Assembly (NCBI GenBank): GCA_964614245.1 | Contig: CAZTKU010000003.1 | Location: forward strand, 1-49,753 | Length of the DNA: 49,753 nucleotides | Source: VGWB01 sp964614245 | Lineage (GTDB): Bacteria > Bacteroidota > Ignavibacteria > UBA10030 | Direction of reading: 5' to 3' | Part shown: positions 23,231 through 31,702 of the stretch, in pieces | Layout: each line of letters begins with the position of its first letter | How positions within the stretch are numbered: position 1 is the first letter of the stretch | The notes under the pieces: model-generated | The model's database searches: none | Seen by the model: the letters and a program-made list of their open reading frames with translations, nothing else | What the model was told of the DNA's origin: nothing | Translations under genes and position numbers: made by a program

Positions 23231-24970
23231 ATGCTGCGTAAATGGATTCCCCCCTTAGTTGTTGCATTCTGTGCAGTTGCAGTTTTGCTGTTACTGGGCT
23301 CAACTCAGGAACGACCCGCTGATCTCGTGGTCCGGAACGGGAAAATCCTCACAATGGATGTAAGTAAACCCTTGGCACAGGCGTTGGCAGCGCGTGGTGA
23401 GGTGATCGTGGCTGTCGGAACCGACGAAGAAATCCAGCCATACGTTGGTCCAACAACCACGGTGATCAATCTGAATAGGAAGCTTGCGATTCCCGGGTTC
23501 ATCGATGCGCACGGTCACTTCATGGGGATCGGGCAAGCGAAGATGAATCTCGACCTGACGAAGGTGAAGAACTGGGACGAGATCGTGGCGATGGTGACGG
23601 AGGCCGTCAAAAAGGCGAAGCCAGGCCAGTGGATTCTGGGCCGAGGTTGGCATCAGGACAAGTGGAACAGAAGACCAAATCCTAACGTCGAGGGATTCCC
23701 GACGCACGAGTCGCTGAGCAAGGCATCCCCAGGCAATCCCGTGATGCTGACGCACGCGAGCGGCCACGCCGGTTTCGTGAATGCAAAAGCGATGGAGTTA
23801 AGTGGCATTACAAGTTCAACACCAAACCCATCCGGAGGCGAGATCCTAAAGGACAAGGAGGGTAATCCGACGGGGCTCCTTCGAGAAACCGCGCAGGGAC
23901 TTGTCTCACGGGCGATTGCGAAAGCGCGCGCAACCATGACACCCGAAGAACTCGAGGCGCAAGCCCGAAAACAGGCAACGCTGGCCGCAGAGGACTGTTT
24001 GAAGAAGGGTGTGACGACCTTTGAAGACGCCGGCTCTTCCTTCTCGACGATCGATCTCTTCAAGAAGATGGTTGAGGAGGGGAAGATGGGGATTCGGCTG
24101 TGGGTGATGGTGAGGGAGGGTAATGATCAGCTGAAAGACAAACTCGCACGCTACAAGATCATCAACTTCGGTGACAAGCACCTGACGGTACGGGCCATCA
24201 AGCGGGCAATGGATGGTGCTCTCGGTTCGCGAGGAGCGTGGCTGCTGGAACCGTACAGCGACTTGCCAACCAGCACCGGTTTGAATACGACGTCTGTGCA
24301 GGATATCACCGAGACGGCCAAGATCGCGATGGACCACGGATTCCAGCTTTGCGTCCATGCTATAGGCGATCGGGCGAACCGCGAGACCCTGGACATTTAT
24401 GAGTCGATCTTCAGGGCGAATCCGGGGAAACGGGATCTCCGATGGCGAATTGAACACGCACAGCATCTTCATCTGAGCGATATTCCTAGATTCGGGCAGC
24501 TCGGAGTGATAGCGGCCATGCAAGGGATTCACTGCACCTCAGACGCTCCGTACGTCATTGCACGACTTGGCGCAAAGCGAGCAGAGGAAGGGGCCTACGT
24601 CTGGCAGAAGCTGATGAAGTCAGGCGCGGTTATCGCGAACGGAACGGATGCTCCAGTTGAAGACGTAGACCCGATTGCGAGTTTCTATGCGAGCGTGTCG
24701 AGAATGCTGAAGGATGGCTCGAGGTTTTATCCCGACCAGCGGATGAGCCGGGAAGAAGCGTTGAAGTCGTACACGCTCAACGCTGCATACGCTGCATTTG
24801 AGGAAGACATCAAAGGCTCGCTCACGCCCGGCAAGCTCGCTGACATTACCGTGCTTTCCAAAGACATTATGACCATTCCGGAAGATGAAATCCCCAGTGC
24901 GGAGGTGCTCTACACAATCGTCGGCGGAAAGGTGATGTATGAGAAGGACGAACGACAAGGTAAGAGGTGA
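23231..24970 (+). CDS. amidohydrolase, YtcJ-like, exported
   Basis: 579-aa metal-dependent amidohydrolase with signal peptide or anchor (VVAFCAVAVLLLLGS). Metal-ligand motifs in order: DAHGHFMG near residue 93, HAIGDRANRETLDIYE near residue 377, HAQHL near residue 413, and GTDAPVEDVDP near residue 475. The preceding segment IPGFIDAHGHF matches the YtcJ/AepA family, whose substrates are mostly unknown (N-acyl amino compounds are suspected). The family is usually cytosolic, so export is a variation seen in several lineages. A Shine-Dalgarno GGAGG is present. It ends convergent to the sulfur-transfer operon, with the 75-bp repeat block between them. Confidence 0.9.
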   Translation: MLRKWIPPLVVAFCAVAVLLLLGSTQERPADLVVRNGKILTMDVSKPLAQALAARGEVIVAVGTDEEIQPYVGPTTTVINLNRKLAIPGFIDAHGHFMGIGQAKMNLDLTKVKNWDEIVAMVTEAVKKAKPGQWILGRGWHQDKWNRRPNPNVEGFPTHESLSKASPGNPVMLTHASGHAGFVNAKAMELSGITSSTPNPSGGEILKDKEGNPTGLLRETAQGLVSRAIAKARATMTPEELEAQARKQATLAAEDCLKKGVTTFEDAGSSFSTIDLFKKMVEEGKMGIRLWVMVREGNDQLKDKLARYKIINFGDKHLTVRAIKRAMDGALGSRGAWLLEPYSDLPTSTGLNTTSVQDITETAKIAMDHGFQLCVHAIGDRANRETLDIYESIFRANPGKRDLRWRIEHAQHLHLSDIPRFGQLGVIAAMQGIHCTSDAPYVIARLGAKRAEEGAYVWQKLMKSGAVIANGTDAPVEDVDPIASFYASVSRMLKDGSRFYPDQRMSREEALKSYTLNAAYAAFEEDIKGSLTPGKLADITVLSKDIMTIPEDEIPSAEVLYTIVGGKVMYEKDERQGKR

Positions 24971-24987
24971 GGAGACGGCAGAATAAG

Positions 24988-25163
24988 GATGTAGCCTCGG
25001 ACTTCAGTCCGAGAGAAAAAAAAAGTCAGGACTGCAACGCGACAGGCAAGAAGTGGAAAAGAGATGTAGCCCCGGACCTCAGTCCGTGAGAAGGAAAATG
25101 TGAGAATCGAAAGGTGACAAGTAAAAAACAGAAAAGAGATGTAGCCTCGGACTTCAGTCCGAG
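24988..25163. repeat. three degenerate 75-bp tandem units with a palindromic core
   Basis: GATGTAGCC(T/C)CGGAC(T/C)TCAGTCCG(A/T)G occurs at 24988, 25063 and 25138, so the units are exactly 75 bp apart. Each unit starts with a hairpin core CTCGGAC-TTCA-GTCCGAG and continues into variable A-rich sequence such as AAGAAGTGGAAAAGA. The block lies between convergent genes and is the main content of the 348-bp gene-free stretch 24971-25318. Similar TAGCCTCGGACTTCAGTCCGAG sequences occur between genes in several bacterial genomes (recollection). It could be a REP-like element or a double-sided terminator. Confidence 0.75.
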
Positions 25164-25318
25164 GAAGAAGTAGAAAAGTAAGCGGCCCCCTCCTGGGAAA
25201 TGCTCAGGTTCCGCCCTGCACGGAGAGAGCTTTCAGACGAGACGAAGAGAAAAGGGCAGATTTGCCATCTGACTTCTTCTCATTCCTTTAGATGCAGTCG
25301 CGATTTGTTCCAGACACC

Positions 25319-26827
25319 TCAGGTAAATTTGAACCACTGCTTGACCGCCTGCTGCAATTCGCCACGGTCGTCCTTGTGCCGAAACTCGTTCGTGTGTGAA
25401 TCGTACGTGTACACTTTCTCCCACTCCCCGGCATTCTTTTCGATCTCGCGCAGGGCGTTTAGAATGAATTCGAGCTCCCGATCTGTTGTCGTTGGATGAA
25501 GAGAAAGCCGAACCCAGCCTGGTTTCGTTGACAAATCACCCCCATCAATCTTGTCGGTAATTCGTTTCGACGTATATTGATCGACGTGGAGCAAATAGTG
25601 GCCGTACGTTCCGGCGCACGAACAACCGCCGCGCACTTGAATGCCATAGCGATCATTAAGCAGTTTGACCACAAGATTGTAGTGTATCTTCTCGAAATAG
25701 AAGGAAATAATGCCCAGACGGTGTTGGAGGTTGTCTGCCAGAATCGTCAGGCCGGGGATTTGTCGCAATCCGTCAAAGGCCTTCTGCACCAATTGTTGCT
25801 CGCGCTGCAGCATGAGCTCCGAATTCATCTGCTCTTTCAATTCAACAGTGAGAGCAGCTCGAATAGCTTGAAGGAATCCAGGCGTTCCGCCGTCTTCGCG
25901 CTCCTCGATGTCGGGTTTATACCGGTATTTTCCCCACGGATTGGTCCATAACACCGTTCCGCCCCCAGGCTGATCGGGCGAGCGAAGGTGGTAGAGTTGA
26001 GAGTCGAAGATCAGCACACCGGACGATCCCGGGCCACCGAGAAATTTGTGGGGAGAAAAAAAGATGCCATCCAGCTTCTCCATCGGATCAGCGGGATGCA
26101 TATTTATGGGCACATATGGCGCGGAGGCCGCGAAATCGACGAGGCAAATGCCATCGTGCTCATGCATCAGTTTTGCCATTTTGTGGTATGGCGTGCTGAT
26201 GCCGGTAACGTTTGAGCATGCGGTGAACGATCCGATCTTCAGCTTCCGATTTCTGTATTGTTGGAGCAGTGCCCCAAGGTCGTCCAGATCGACAAGCCCC
26301 TGATCCGTTGGCTTGATCACACAGACATCGGCAATTGTTTCGTACCAGGCAGTCTGATTGGAGTGGTGCTCCATATGAGTCAAAAAAACAACCGGCCGGA
26401 GTTCTTCAGGGAGCGTGCAATGTTCTTTGAACCGTTCATGGATTTTCAGCCCAAGGATGCGCTGCAGCTTGTTGATCGCCGCCGTCATGCCGAAGCCGAC
26501 AAAAAGAAGGGCGTCACGCGGACCCGCGTTCAAGTGCTTCTTGATAATCTGATGTGCAAGGTGGTAGGCATGGGTCATCGCCGTGCCGGTGATGCTCGAC
26601 TCGGAATGAGTGTTTCCAACCAATGGTCCGAACTCATTGAGTAGCCGTTCTTCGACGGGTCGATACAAACGCCCACTGGCAACCCAGTCAGCGTAAACCA
26701 ACTCCTTTGCTCCACAAGGTGTCTGGACAGGATGATGGTGTCCGATGATTTGCTGGCGGAACCGGCCGAAATACTCATCAAGGTTTTTGTACTGCGAATC
26801 CTGCGATGCTGACTTCACGATGGCCAT
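25319..26827 (-). CDS. class V aminotransferase-fold PLP enzyme, probable cysteine desulfurase-like
   Basis: 502-aa PLP enzyme of the class V fold. The PLP lysine is Lys261 in SPHKFLGGPGSSGVL. HMEHHSNQTAWYE corresponds to the histidine region of the family. A cysteine pair, Cys402 and Cys404 in VRGGCSCAGTYGHYLLH, sits where desulfurases keep their persulfide-forming cysteine. It is longer than usual (about 400 aa) because of extensions at both ends. The start MAIVKS follows AAGGAG with a 5-base spacer; an in-frame ATG 21 bp upstream is unlikely. It is the last gene of the six-gene operon, 23 bp after the other desulfurase. Desulfurase activity is inferred. Confidence 0.85.
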   Translation of the reverse strand: MAIVKSASQDSQYKNLDEYFGRFRQQIIGHHHPVQTPCGAKELVYADWVASGRLYRPVEERLLNEFGPLVGNTHSESSITGTAMTHAYHLAHQIIKKHLNAGPRDALLFVGFGMTAAINKLQRILGLKIHERFKEHCTLPEELRPVVFLTHMEHHSNQTAWYETIADVCVIKPTDQGLVDLDDLGALLQQYRNRKLKIGSFTACSNVTGISTPYHKMAKLMHEHDGICLVDFAASAPYVPINMHPADPMEKLDGIFFSPHKFLGGPGSSGVLIFDSQLYHLRSPDQPGGGTVLWTNPWGKYRYKPDIEEREDGGTPGFLQAIRAALTVELKEQMNSELMLQREQQLVQKAFDGLRQIPGLTILADNLQHRLGIISFYFEKIHYNLVVKLLNDRYGIQVRGGCSCAGTYGHYLLHVDQYTSKRITDKIDGGDLSTKPGWVRLSLHPTTTDRELEFILNALREIEKNAGEWEKVYTYDSHTNEFRHKDDRGELQQAVKQWFKFT

Positions 26828-26850
26828 GCCCACTCCTTCCCTATACAATT

Positions 26851-28017
26851 CTAATTCTTCCTGATCTCAGCGATCTCTTTCACTGCCTCAATGGCGTTGT
26901 CGATATGCTTGTCGGTATTGAAAGGACCGATGCTGAGACGGACTGTGCCATGAATCTTGTCAGTGCCTAACCCGACATGCGCTTTCGGCGCACAGTGTAA
27001 TCCGGTACGGCATGCGATGTTATGATCCACATCGAGCATCGTGCCAACGTCCCCCGCGTCAAAGTTTTTGATATTGAAGCAGAGTACCGGGTTGTGATTT
27101 TCCGAGCTCTCCGCGCAGTACGTTACGACGTTTTCGATGCTTTGAATGCCCTTCCGGAGCTTGTCCCACAGCATCATCTCTTTGGCATGCATCTGTTCCA
27201 GCCCGTTCTCAAGGACCCATTTCACTCCCGCGTGCAGCCCTGCAACACCAAGCAGGTTGAGCGTACCGCACTCAAGGCGATAGGGAAACTCTTCGAGATG
27301 AGTCAATTGTGCCGAGCGCACTCCCGTGCCGCCAAACCGGGTATACTTAACCGGTACATTTTCCATCACATATGAGCCCCCGATTCCGGTTGGCCCCATG
27401 AGGCATTTGTGCCCGGTGAACACGACCACATCGATTGCCATCCTCTGCATATCAATTGGCACCGTCCCGGCACTTTGGGTGGTATCCACGATGAACCAGA
27501 CACCAGCTTCTCTGCAGATCTTCCCGATCTCAGCGATTGGCTGGATCGTGCCAATGACGTTGGAGCAATGATTCACCACAACCATTTTCGTGTTCTTCTT
27601 GATGGCACGCCCGATGTCATGGGGGTGAACATATCCATGCTCGTCAAATATGACATGGGTGACCTCAATGACCCCATTCATCTCCAGATGGTGTAGGGGT
27701 CGTAGGACCGAATTGTGTTCCAGCATCGTTGTGACAACATGATCACCCTTTTCGGCCAGCCCCTGGATGATCATATTCAACGAATCGCTTGCGTTGTAGC
27801 TGAAGGTCAGTCTGTTGGGGTCGCCTCCGCCGTGAAAGAACTCAGTCAGGAGTTTTCGAGTATCCATGACGATCTCTTCTGCTTCCAAGGCTGCATCAAA
27901 CCCTGAGCGGCCCGGGTTTACACCATGTTTGCGGTAGAAACTGTTCATGAAGTCGTAGACAGCATCAGGTTTGGGAAACGACGTTGCGGAATTGTCAAGG
28001 TAGATCAATGTGCTCAC
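26851..28017 (-). CDS. cysteine desulfurase family protein (SufS/IscS type)
   Basis: 388-aa PLP enzyme that would take sulfur from cysteine as a protein-bound persulfide, leaving alanine. The N-terminus IYLDNSATSFPKPDAV is a family hallmark. The PLP lysine is Lys204 in TGHKCLMGPTGIGG, and the catalytic cysteine is Cys342 in CRTGLHCAPKAH. Length is normal for the class V fold. In operon order it follows the DsrK/HdrD-like gene (39 bp gap) and precedes a second class V enzyme. The nearby DsrC offers a plausible sulfur acceptor. Confidence 0.9.
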   Translation of the reverse strand: MSTLIYLDNSATSFPKPDAVYDFMNSFYRKHGVNPGRSGFDAALEAEEIVMDTRKLLTEFFHGGGDPNRLTFSYNASDSLNMIIQGLAEKGDHVVTTMLEHNSVLRPLHHLEMNGVIEVTHVIFDEHGYVHPHDIGRAIKKNTKMVVVNHCSNVIGTIQPIAEIGKICREAGVWFIVDTTQSAGTVPIDMQRMAIDVVVFTGHKCLMGPTGIGGSYVMENVPVKYTRFGGTGVRSAQLTHLEEFPYRLECGTLNLLGVAGLHAGVKWVLENGLEQMHAKEMMLWDKLRKGIQSIENVVTYCAESSENHNPVLCFNIKNFDAGDVGTMLDVDHNIACRTGLHCAPKAHVGLGTDKIHGTVRLSIGPFNTDKHIDNAIEAVKEIAEIRKN

Positions 28018-28056
28018 GGTATTCTATTCATTGTAGTGAATCGGGGAAAGAATGGA

Positions 28057-29355
28057 CTATGCAAGCACCAAGGCATCGGCGACAACTTCTGCCAGCGTCT
28101 TGATGTTCACGCCGAGCTTGAACTTGTTGTTGATCTGAATCAACTGGTCGACGCAGTTGTGACAGGGTGTTACAACCGTCGAGGCACTCGTTTTCCGAAT
28201 CTGATCCGCCTTGATCTCGGCGATTTTCATCCGCCGGTCTCCATACTCACTCATGGAAAGCTGACCGCCACCGCCGCCACAGCAGAAATTATCGACACCG
28301 TGTGGCGTCATCTCGACAAGCGTGCTGGCCGCATGGCTTAGGACGAACCGCTGTTCGTCAATGACACCCCCTTCTCTCACGAGGTTGCATGGATCGTGCA
28401 ACGTCATCACCTCCTGGTTCTTCTTCTTGTCGAGCGTGATCTTCCCGTCCCGAACATATTCGGCGAGGAGTTCTACCGAAGTGATGGTATTGAAAGAAAA
28501 CGGGCGTTGAAGGTAGTTCGGTGCCTCCCAGCGAAAAGCCCGCGAGCCGTGACCACACTCAGCGAGCACACATCGTTTTGCCCCGATGGTTTCCATCTCA
28601 TCGTGGAGCCTCTGAGCGATGATGACTGCTTCTTCCAGGTTGCAGGAGAAATATGCATAGTTTGTGACGTCATACATGGACGTCGACAGCGTCCAGCTCT
28701 CTTTTGCGGCATAGAAAACCTTTGCCATCGCTGAAATCGAGAGGGGGAAGAACTTCGGTTCCCGCGGATTGAGAGTGTACAGAATCTTCGCCCCGACCTG
28801 ATTGAGTGGGATAGACGCCTTTGGGTCGTTCACTTCGTCTCTGAGTTCATCCTCCAGCCACGAGATTGTGCTGACAAACTCATCGGTCGGAATAGCCATG
28901 TTGTTGCCGGTTTGAAGAGCGGCGTTGACGGTCGACTGCAGGGTTGCAGGCACGAGCGACATCGCGGCAAGCATTGCTCTCCCCGTTCGTACGACGTACG
29001 TAATGTCGACACCGATGGAACAATGCATCGTGCATCTTCCACATAATGTACACGAACCGAACAACAAGTCGACCATCTCGTTTACTGTTGCATCGTCGAG
29101 CTCACGGGCACCAACAAGACGAGGAAACACCCTGCCAGTGAAAGTGCAATAGCGCTGGTAGATGGAAGAGACGAGGGCAACTTTTGCCGCAGGAATAAAT
29201 CGTTCGTCTTTCATGGCAAGATAGTACATACAGCTTTCCGCACACAGTCCGCAGTGAACGCAGCTGTTCAGGTGCGACTCGAGTTGGCTATCCTTCGGCT
29301 CAGCGAGAATCCTGAGGGCCTTTCGGTGTTCCGCGGAAAGATCGCTCATACGCAT
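28057..29355 (-). CDS. DsrK/HdrD-like (Fe-S)-binding heterodisulfide-reductase-type protein
   Basis: 432 aa. Two [4Fe-4S] motifs near the N-terminus: Cys32-35-38-42 (CVHCGLCAESC) and Cys102-105-108-112 (CTLCGRCTMHC). The C-terminal CCG-type domain has CCGGGGGQLSMSE with a further PCHNC motif, the signature of HdrB/HdrD/DsrK/GlpC proteins that bind a special iron-sulfur centre and break or make disulfides. Next to a DsrM-like membrane subunit and DsrC it is best described as DsrK-like, passing electrons between a quinone-linked subunit and a thiol/disulfide carrier. Overlaps by spacing: the next gene upstream ends 3 bp before its start. Confidence 0.87.
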   Translation of the reverse strand: MRMSDLSAEHRKALRILAEPKDSQLESHLNSCVHCGLCAESCMYYLAMKDERFIPAAKVALVSSIYQRYCTFTGRVFPRLVGARELDDATVNEMVDLLFGSCTLCGRCTMHCSIGVDITYVVRTGRAMLAAMSLVPATLQSTVNAALQTGNNMAIPTDEFVSTISWLEDELRDEVNDPKASIPLNQVGAKILYTLNPREPKFFPLSISAMAKVFYAAKESWTLSTSMYDVTNYAYFSCNLEEAVIIAQRLHDEMETIGAKRCVLAECGHGSRAFRWEAPNYLQRPFSFNTITSVELLAEYVRDGKITLDKKKNQEVMTLHDPCNLVREGGVIDEQRFVLSHAASTLVEMTPHGVDNFCCGGGGGQLSMSEYGDRRMKIAEIKADQIRKTSASTVVTPCHNCVDQLIQINNKFKLGVNIKTLAEVVADALVLA

Positions 29356-29358
29356 CGT

Positions 29359-29979
29359 TCACGATTTCTTGAGAGGCCAGACTCCACGCCAGCCATAGAA
29401 CAGGCCAAGATGATACCGCGCGGCAAAGAAATAGAGTGCATGTTTCAACTTCCCAAGGGGGAGGTACAGCAACAGGAGGCTCGCGGAAACGAAATAGAAT
29501 GGTGCAAAGGCCCCTGAGACCAGCATAACCAGGGTGGATATCTGGAGGAGCGTCACAAGGACATTCGATACGTAGTCATCAAGGTTAGACAGACCCCTGA
29601 GTTTCGGGAGTACCATTCTCTTGGTGAGTATCCCGATCCCGCTGAGCCCTGACACTGCGAGAATGCCGGTCACGCTCCACAGTAAAAACCCCTCAATGTG
29701 CGCATTCAGGAGCAGCGGGAAGAAAAGTCCGACGGAGACAAATGTCCCGGCGTGGTATAGCAACCCTGCCGTATACGTTGGCAGATGGAGATAGGCAGAC
29801 TCTTTCTTTCCCGGGCTCATCGCTCCCAGGAAAGAGTAGGTGATCGCGGGCGCCAAATTGCCTCTGCGCTGGGAAAAATCTTTTGGAGGTCCCAAGCGGA
29901 CAATCCTGACAAAATGATAGAACAGGCTCGTCAGGCAGAGGAAAAGGGCGGTTAGTGCGAGATAGTGGTACCAGGACAT
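29359..29979 (-). CDS. DsrM/HdrE-like membrane cytochrome b-type subunit
   Basis: 206-aa membrane protein with about five hydrophobic segments and histidines near helix ends (YHYLALTALFLCLTSLFYHF, LLYHAGTF, KHALYFFAARYHLGLFYG), as expected for heme b ligands in the NarI/DsrM/HdrE family. It would transfer electrons between the quinone pool and the partner DsrK-like protein. The gene ends 3 bp before the DsrK-like start codon, so the two are translated as a pair. A ribosome-binding site-like GGGGGATC precedes the ATG. It is 206 aa, shorter than full DsrM (about 350 aa) and close to the size of NarI-type domains. Confidence 0.83.
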   Translation of the reverse strand: MSWYHYLALTALFLCLTSLFYHFVRIVRLGPPKDFSQRRGNLAPAITYSFLGAMSPGKKESAYLHLPTYTAGLLYHAGTFVSVGLFFPLLLNAHIEGFLLWSVTGILAVSGLSGIGILTKRMVLPKLRGLSNLDDYVSNVLVTLLQISTLVMLVSGAFAPFYFVSASLLLLYLPLGKLKHALYFFAARYHLGLFYGWRGVWPLKKS

Positions 29980-29994
29980 GCAGGTTTGATCCCC

Positions 29995-30312
29995 CTAGAC
30001 ACAACCGTCTGGCTTCGGCAGGCCCGCAACCCGACACGCTCCGCGCGCCGGGCCAAGCGGGAACAGCTGGTAAATCTCCTTGAGCTTTATGCCAGTTACC
30101 TGGCAGATCGACCGGATCATTGGCGCCATCCCCTTCTCTTCCCAGTTCTTGCGGATATACTTCACGATCGCCCAGTGCTTATCGTTCATCTCTGTAATGC
30201 CGTCGTGCTTCGCGATGAGCCGGGCGACCTCCTCATTCCAAAGGTAAGGGTCTGACAGAAAACCGTCGCCATCTACCTCAAAAACTCTTCCGTCGATTTC
30301 CATGGTTGACAT
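29995..30312 (-). CDS. dsrC: DsrC/TusE family sulfur-carrier protein (two-cysteine form)
   Basis: 105-aa DsrC protein. The C-terminal arm has both redox cysteines: Cys93 (GACRVAGLPKP) and the penultimate Cys104 (DGCV), 11 residues apart. TusE proteins, which serve tRNA thiolation, keep only the last cysteine, so this is DsrC-type. The helical core has the usual DPYLWNEEVARLIAKHDGI and HWAIVKYIRKNWEEKG. DsrC forms a trisulfide or disulfide and hands sulfur and electrons between soluble and membrane partners. Genes for DsrM- and DsrK-like proteins follow at 15 bp and 3 bp gaps. No dsrAB is in the window. Confidence 0.95.
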   Translation of the reverse strand: MSTMEIDGRVFEVDGDGFLSDPYLWNEEVARLIAKHDGITEMNDKHWAIVKYIRKNWEEKGMAPMIRSICQVTGIKLKEIYQLFPLGPARGACRVAGLPKPDGCV

Positions 30313-30330
30313 AAGAATACTCTCGCTCGA

Positions 30331-30585
30331 CTAACGACCTTCATCCGAAAGTCTATCAAATTCATCAATGATTTCTGAGGGTGAAAGCGGGGAATCGGGC
30401 AGAACAAAATCAGGGCAGAGATTCAGGGCGTTTTTCGCGATGTAACGCTTGCAGAGGCTATAGGCTTCGATACCGCGGAGACAATAGACGTCGAGGAAGA
30501 ACTGCTTCTTCTGCGGATCAGAGATGATGCTCGTTGTCTGAACGAGCTGGCAGGCGCTGTAGTTCGGACAGTGTGGGTCTTCCAT
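30331..30585 (-). CDS. Cys-rich 84-aa protein of unknown function, first in the DsrC operon
   Basis: 84 aa with five cysteines: Cys6 and Cys12 (HCPNYSACQLV), Cys35 (DVYCLRG), Cys45 (YSLCKRY) and Cys57 (NLCPDFVLP). The spacing does not match ferredoxin or rubredoxin but would fit a metal- or cluster-binding or sulfur-handling role. The C-terminal 25 residues are acidic. A ribosome-binding site GAAGGGAT directly precedes the ATG. It is 18 bp upstream of dsrC, so it is likely co-transcribed. I do not recognise the family. Confidence 0.8.
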   Translation of the reverse strand: MEDPHCPNYSACQLVQTTSIISDPQKKQFFLDVYCLRGIEAYSLCKRYIAKNALNLCPDFVLPDSPLSPSEIIDEFDRLSDEGR

Positions 30586-30801
30586 ATCCCTTCACGGCGA
30601 AAGCATTCCGCTGAGTACGACATACTAAGTTAGAGGTTGAAGCCTAAAAATCAAGGCTTCCCGCCCGAGAATTCAAAGCGTTGGGAACACAATGCTGCAG
30701 GATGCAGAATCCCGATTTCATCGTCGTCCCGCGGACTGGGCGGACAAGCGACGGCAATCCAGGTGATCGAGCGAACTCTCATGACTGCATGTTGTACCTG
30801 C

Positions 30802-31587
30802 TCACTTCGTCGCCGGAGAGGTTCGGTGAACGAGTGTTGTGGATGCCTGGTTGGTCGGCAGAATGATGAGTTCTGCAATCTGCACGTGGGGTGGCCGTGT
30901 TGCGCAAAAAAGAACAGCGTCTGCTACATCAGAACCTGTCAGGGGAGTGAGATTCTGGTACACCGTTTTTGCCCTTTGCTCATCGCCGCGGAAGCGGACC
31001 ATGCTGAACTCTGTCTCAACAAGACCGGGATCGACGGTGCAAACGCGAATCGGTGTGTCAACGAGATCGTGGCGCAATCCCCTGGTCAGCGCATCAACTG
31101 CGAACTTCGTCGCACAGTAAACGTTTCCTCCTGGATACACCTCGTGGCCAGCGATCGAGCCGATATTGATAATTGTGCCGTGGCCGCGGGCAACCATGCC
31201 GGGGATAACCGCGCGACTCACATAAAGCAATCCCTTCACATTCGTGTCGATCATCTCCTCCCAATCTTCAATCTTCCCTTCGTGGAGCTTATGAAGACCG
31301 CGGCTGAGCCCGGCGTTGTTCAGAAGCACCTCAATCTCCTGCCACTCTTTCGGGAGGTTTTTGACTGCGGTTTTCACGTCCGGTTGTTTGCGGACATCGA
31401 GCTGGATCGCATAGACATCCGTGCCGTGTTTTGCCTTGAGTTCTTTCGCAAGGGCATCGATGCGTTGTTTGCGGCGCGCTGCGAGAATGAGGCGCGCGCC
31501 TTCCCGCGCAAACGCGTGCGCACAGGCGAAGCCGATACCGCTGCTCGCACCCGTGATGAGAACAAGCTTCTTTGTAAGAGAGATCAT
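30802..31587 (-). CDS. short-chain dehydrogenase/reductase (SDR)
   Basis: 261-aa classical SDR. Nucleotide-binding motif TGASSGIGFACAHAF near residue 13, the NNAG motif (LLNNAGLSRG), and the catalytic Ser/Tyr/Lys: Ser in IGSIAGHEVYPG and the Tyr-x3-Lys in VYCATK. It is close to the YdfG-like oxidoreductases, which act on hydroxy acids or carbonyls; the substrate is unknown. Located upstream of the DsrC operon in the same direction but separated by 216 bp that contains a small inverted repeat (GAAGCC/GGCTTC at about 30629-30650) and nothing else that I can support. Confidence 0.92.
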   Translation of the reverse strand: MISLTKKLVLITGASSGIGFACAHAFAREGARLILAARRKQRIDALAKELKAKHGTDVYAIQLDVRKQPDVKTAVKNLPKEWQEIEVLLNNAGLSRGLHKLHEGKIEDWEEMIDTNVKGLLYVSRAVIPGMVARGHGTIINIGSIAGHEVYPGGNVYCATKFAVDALTRGLRHDLVDTPIRVCTVDPGLVETEFSMVRFRGDEQRAKTVYQNLTPLTGSDVADAVLFCATRPPHVQIAELIILPTNQASTTLVHRTSPATK

Positions 31588-31668
31588 GTCTGAGTAATGG
31601 GCTTAGGCGGAAAAGGTGAATCTTACCAAACGGCAGGCAAATTACAAAGCAGCAGCTGGAATGTCAAC

Positions 31669-31702
31669 AACCTATAACCTATAACCTACAAAAAAAACCT
31701 AC
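31669..31702. repeat. short AACCTAT tandem repeat next to an A8 run
   Basis: AACCTAT AACCTAT AACCTAC, then an A run, then AACCTAC, which overlaps the stop codon of the next gene. The A-run reads as T8 on the minus strand just downstream of that stop, a possible weak terminator. Variable repeat copy number is plausible. Confidence 0.55.

Noticed and set aside
24988..25163. regularly spaced repeats as a CRISPR array
   Set aside because: Repeats are degenerate and 26 bp long with 49-bp gaps, only three units, palindromic core, no cas genes nearby.
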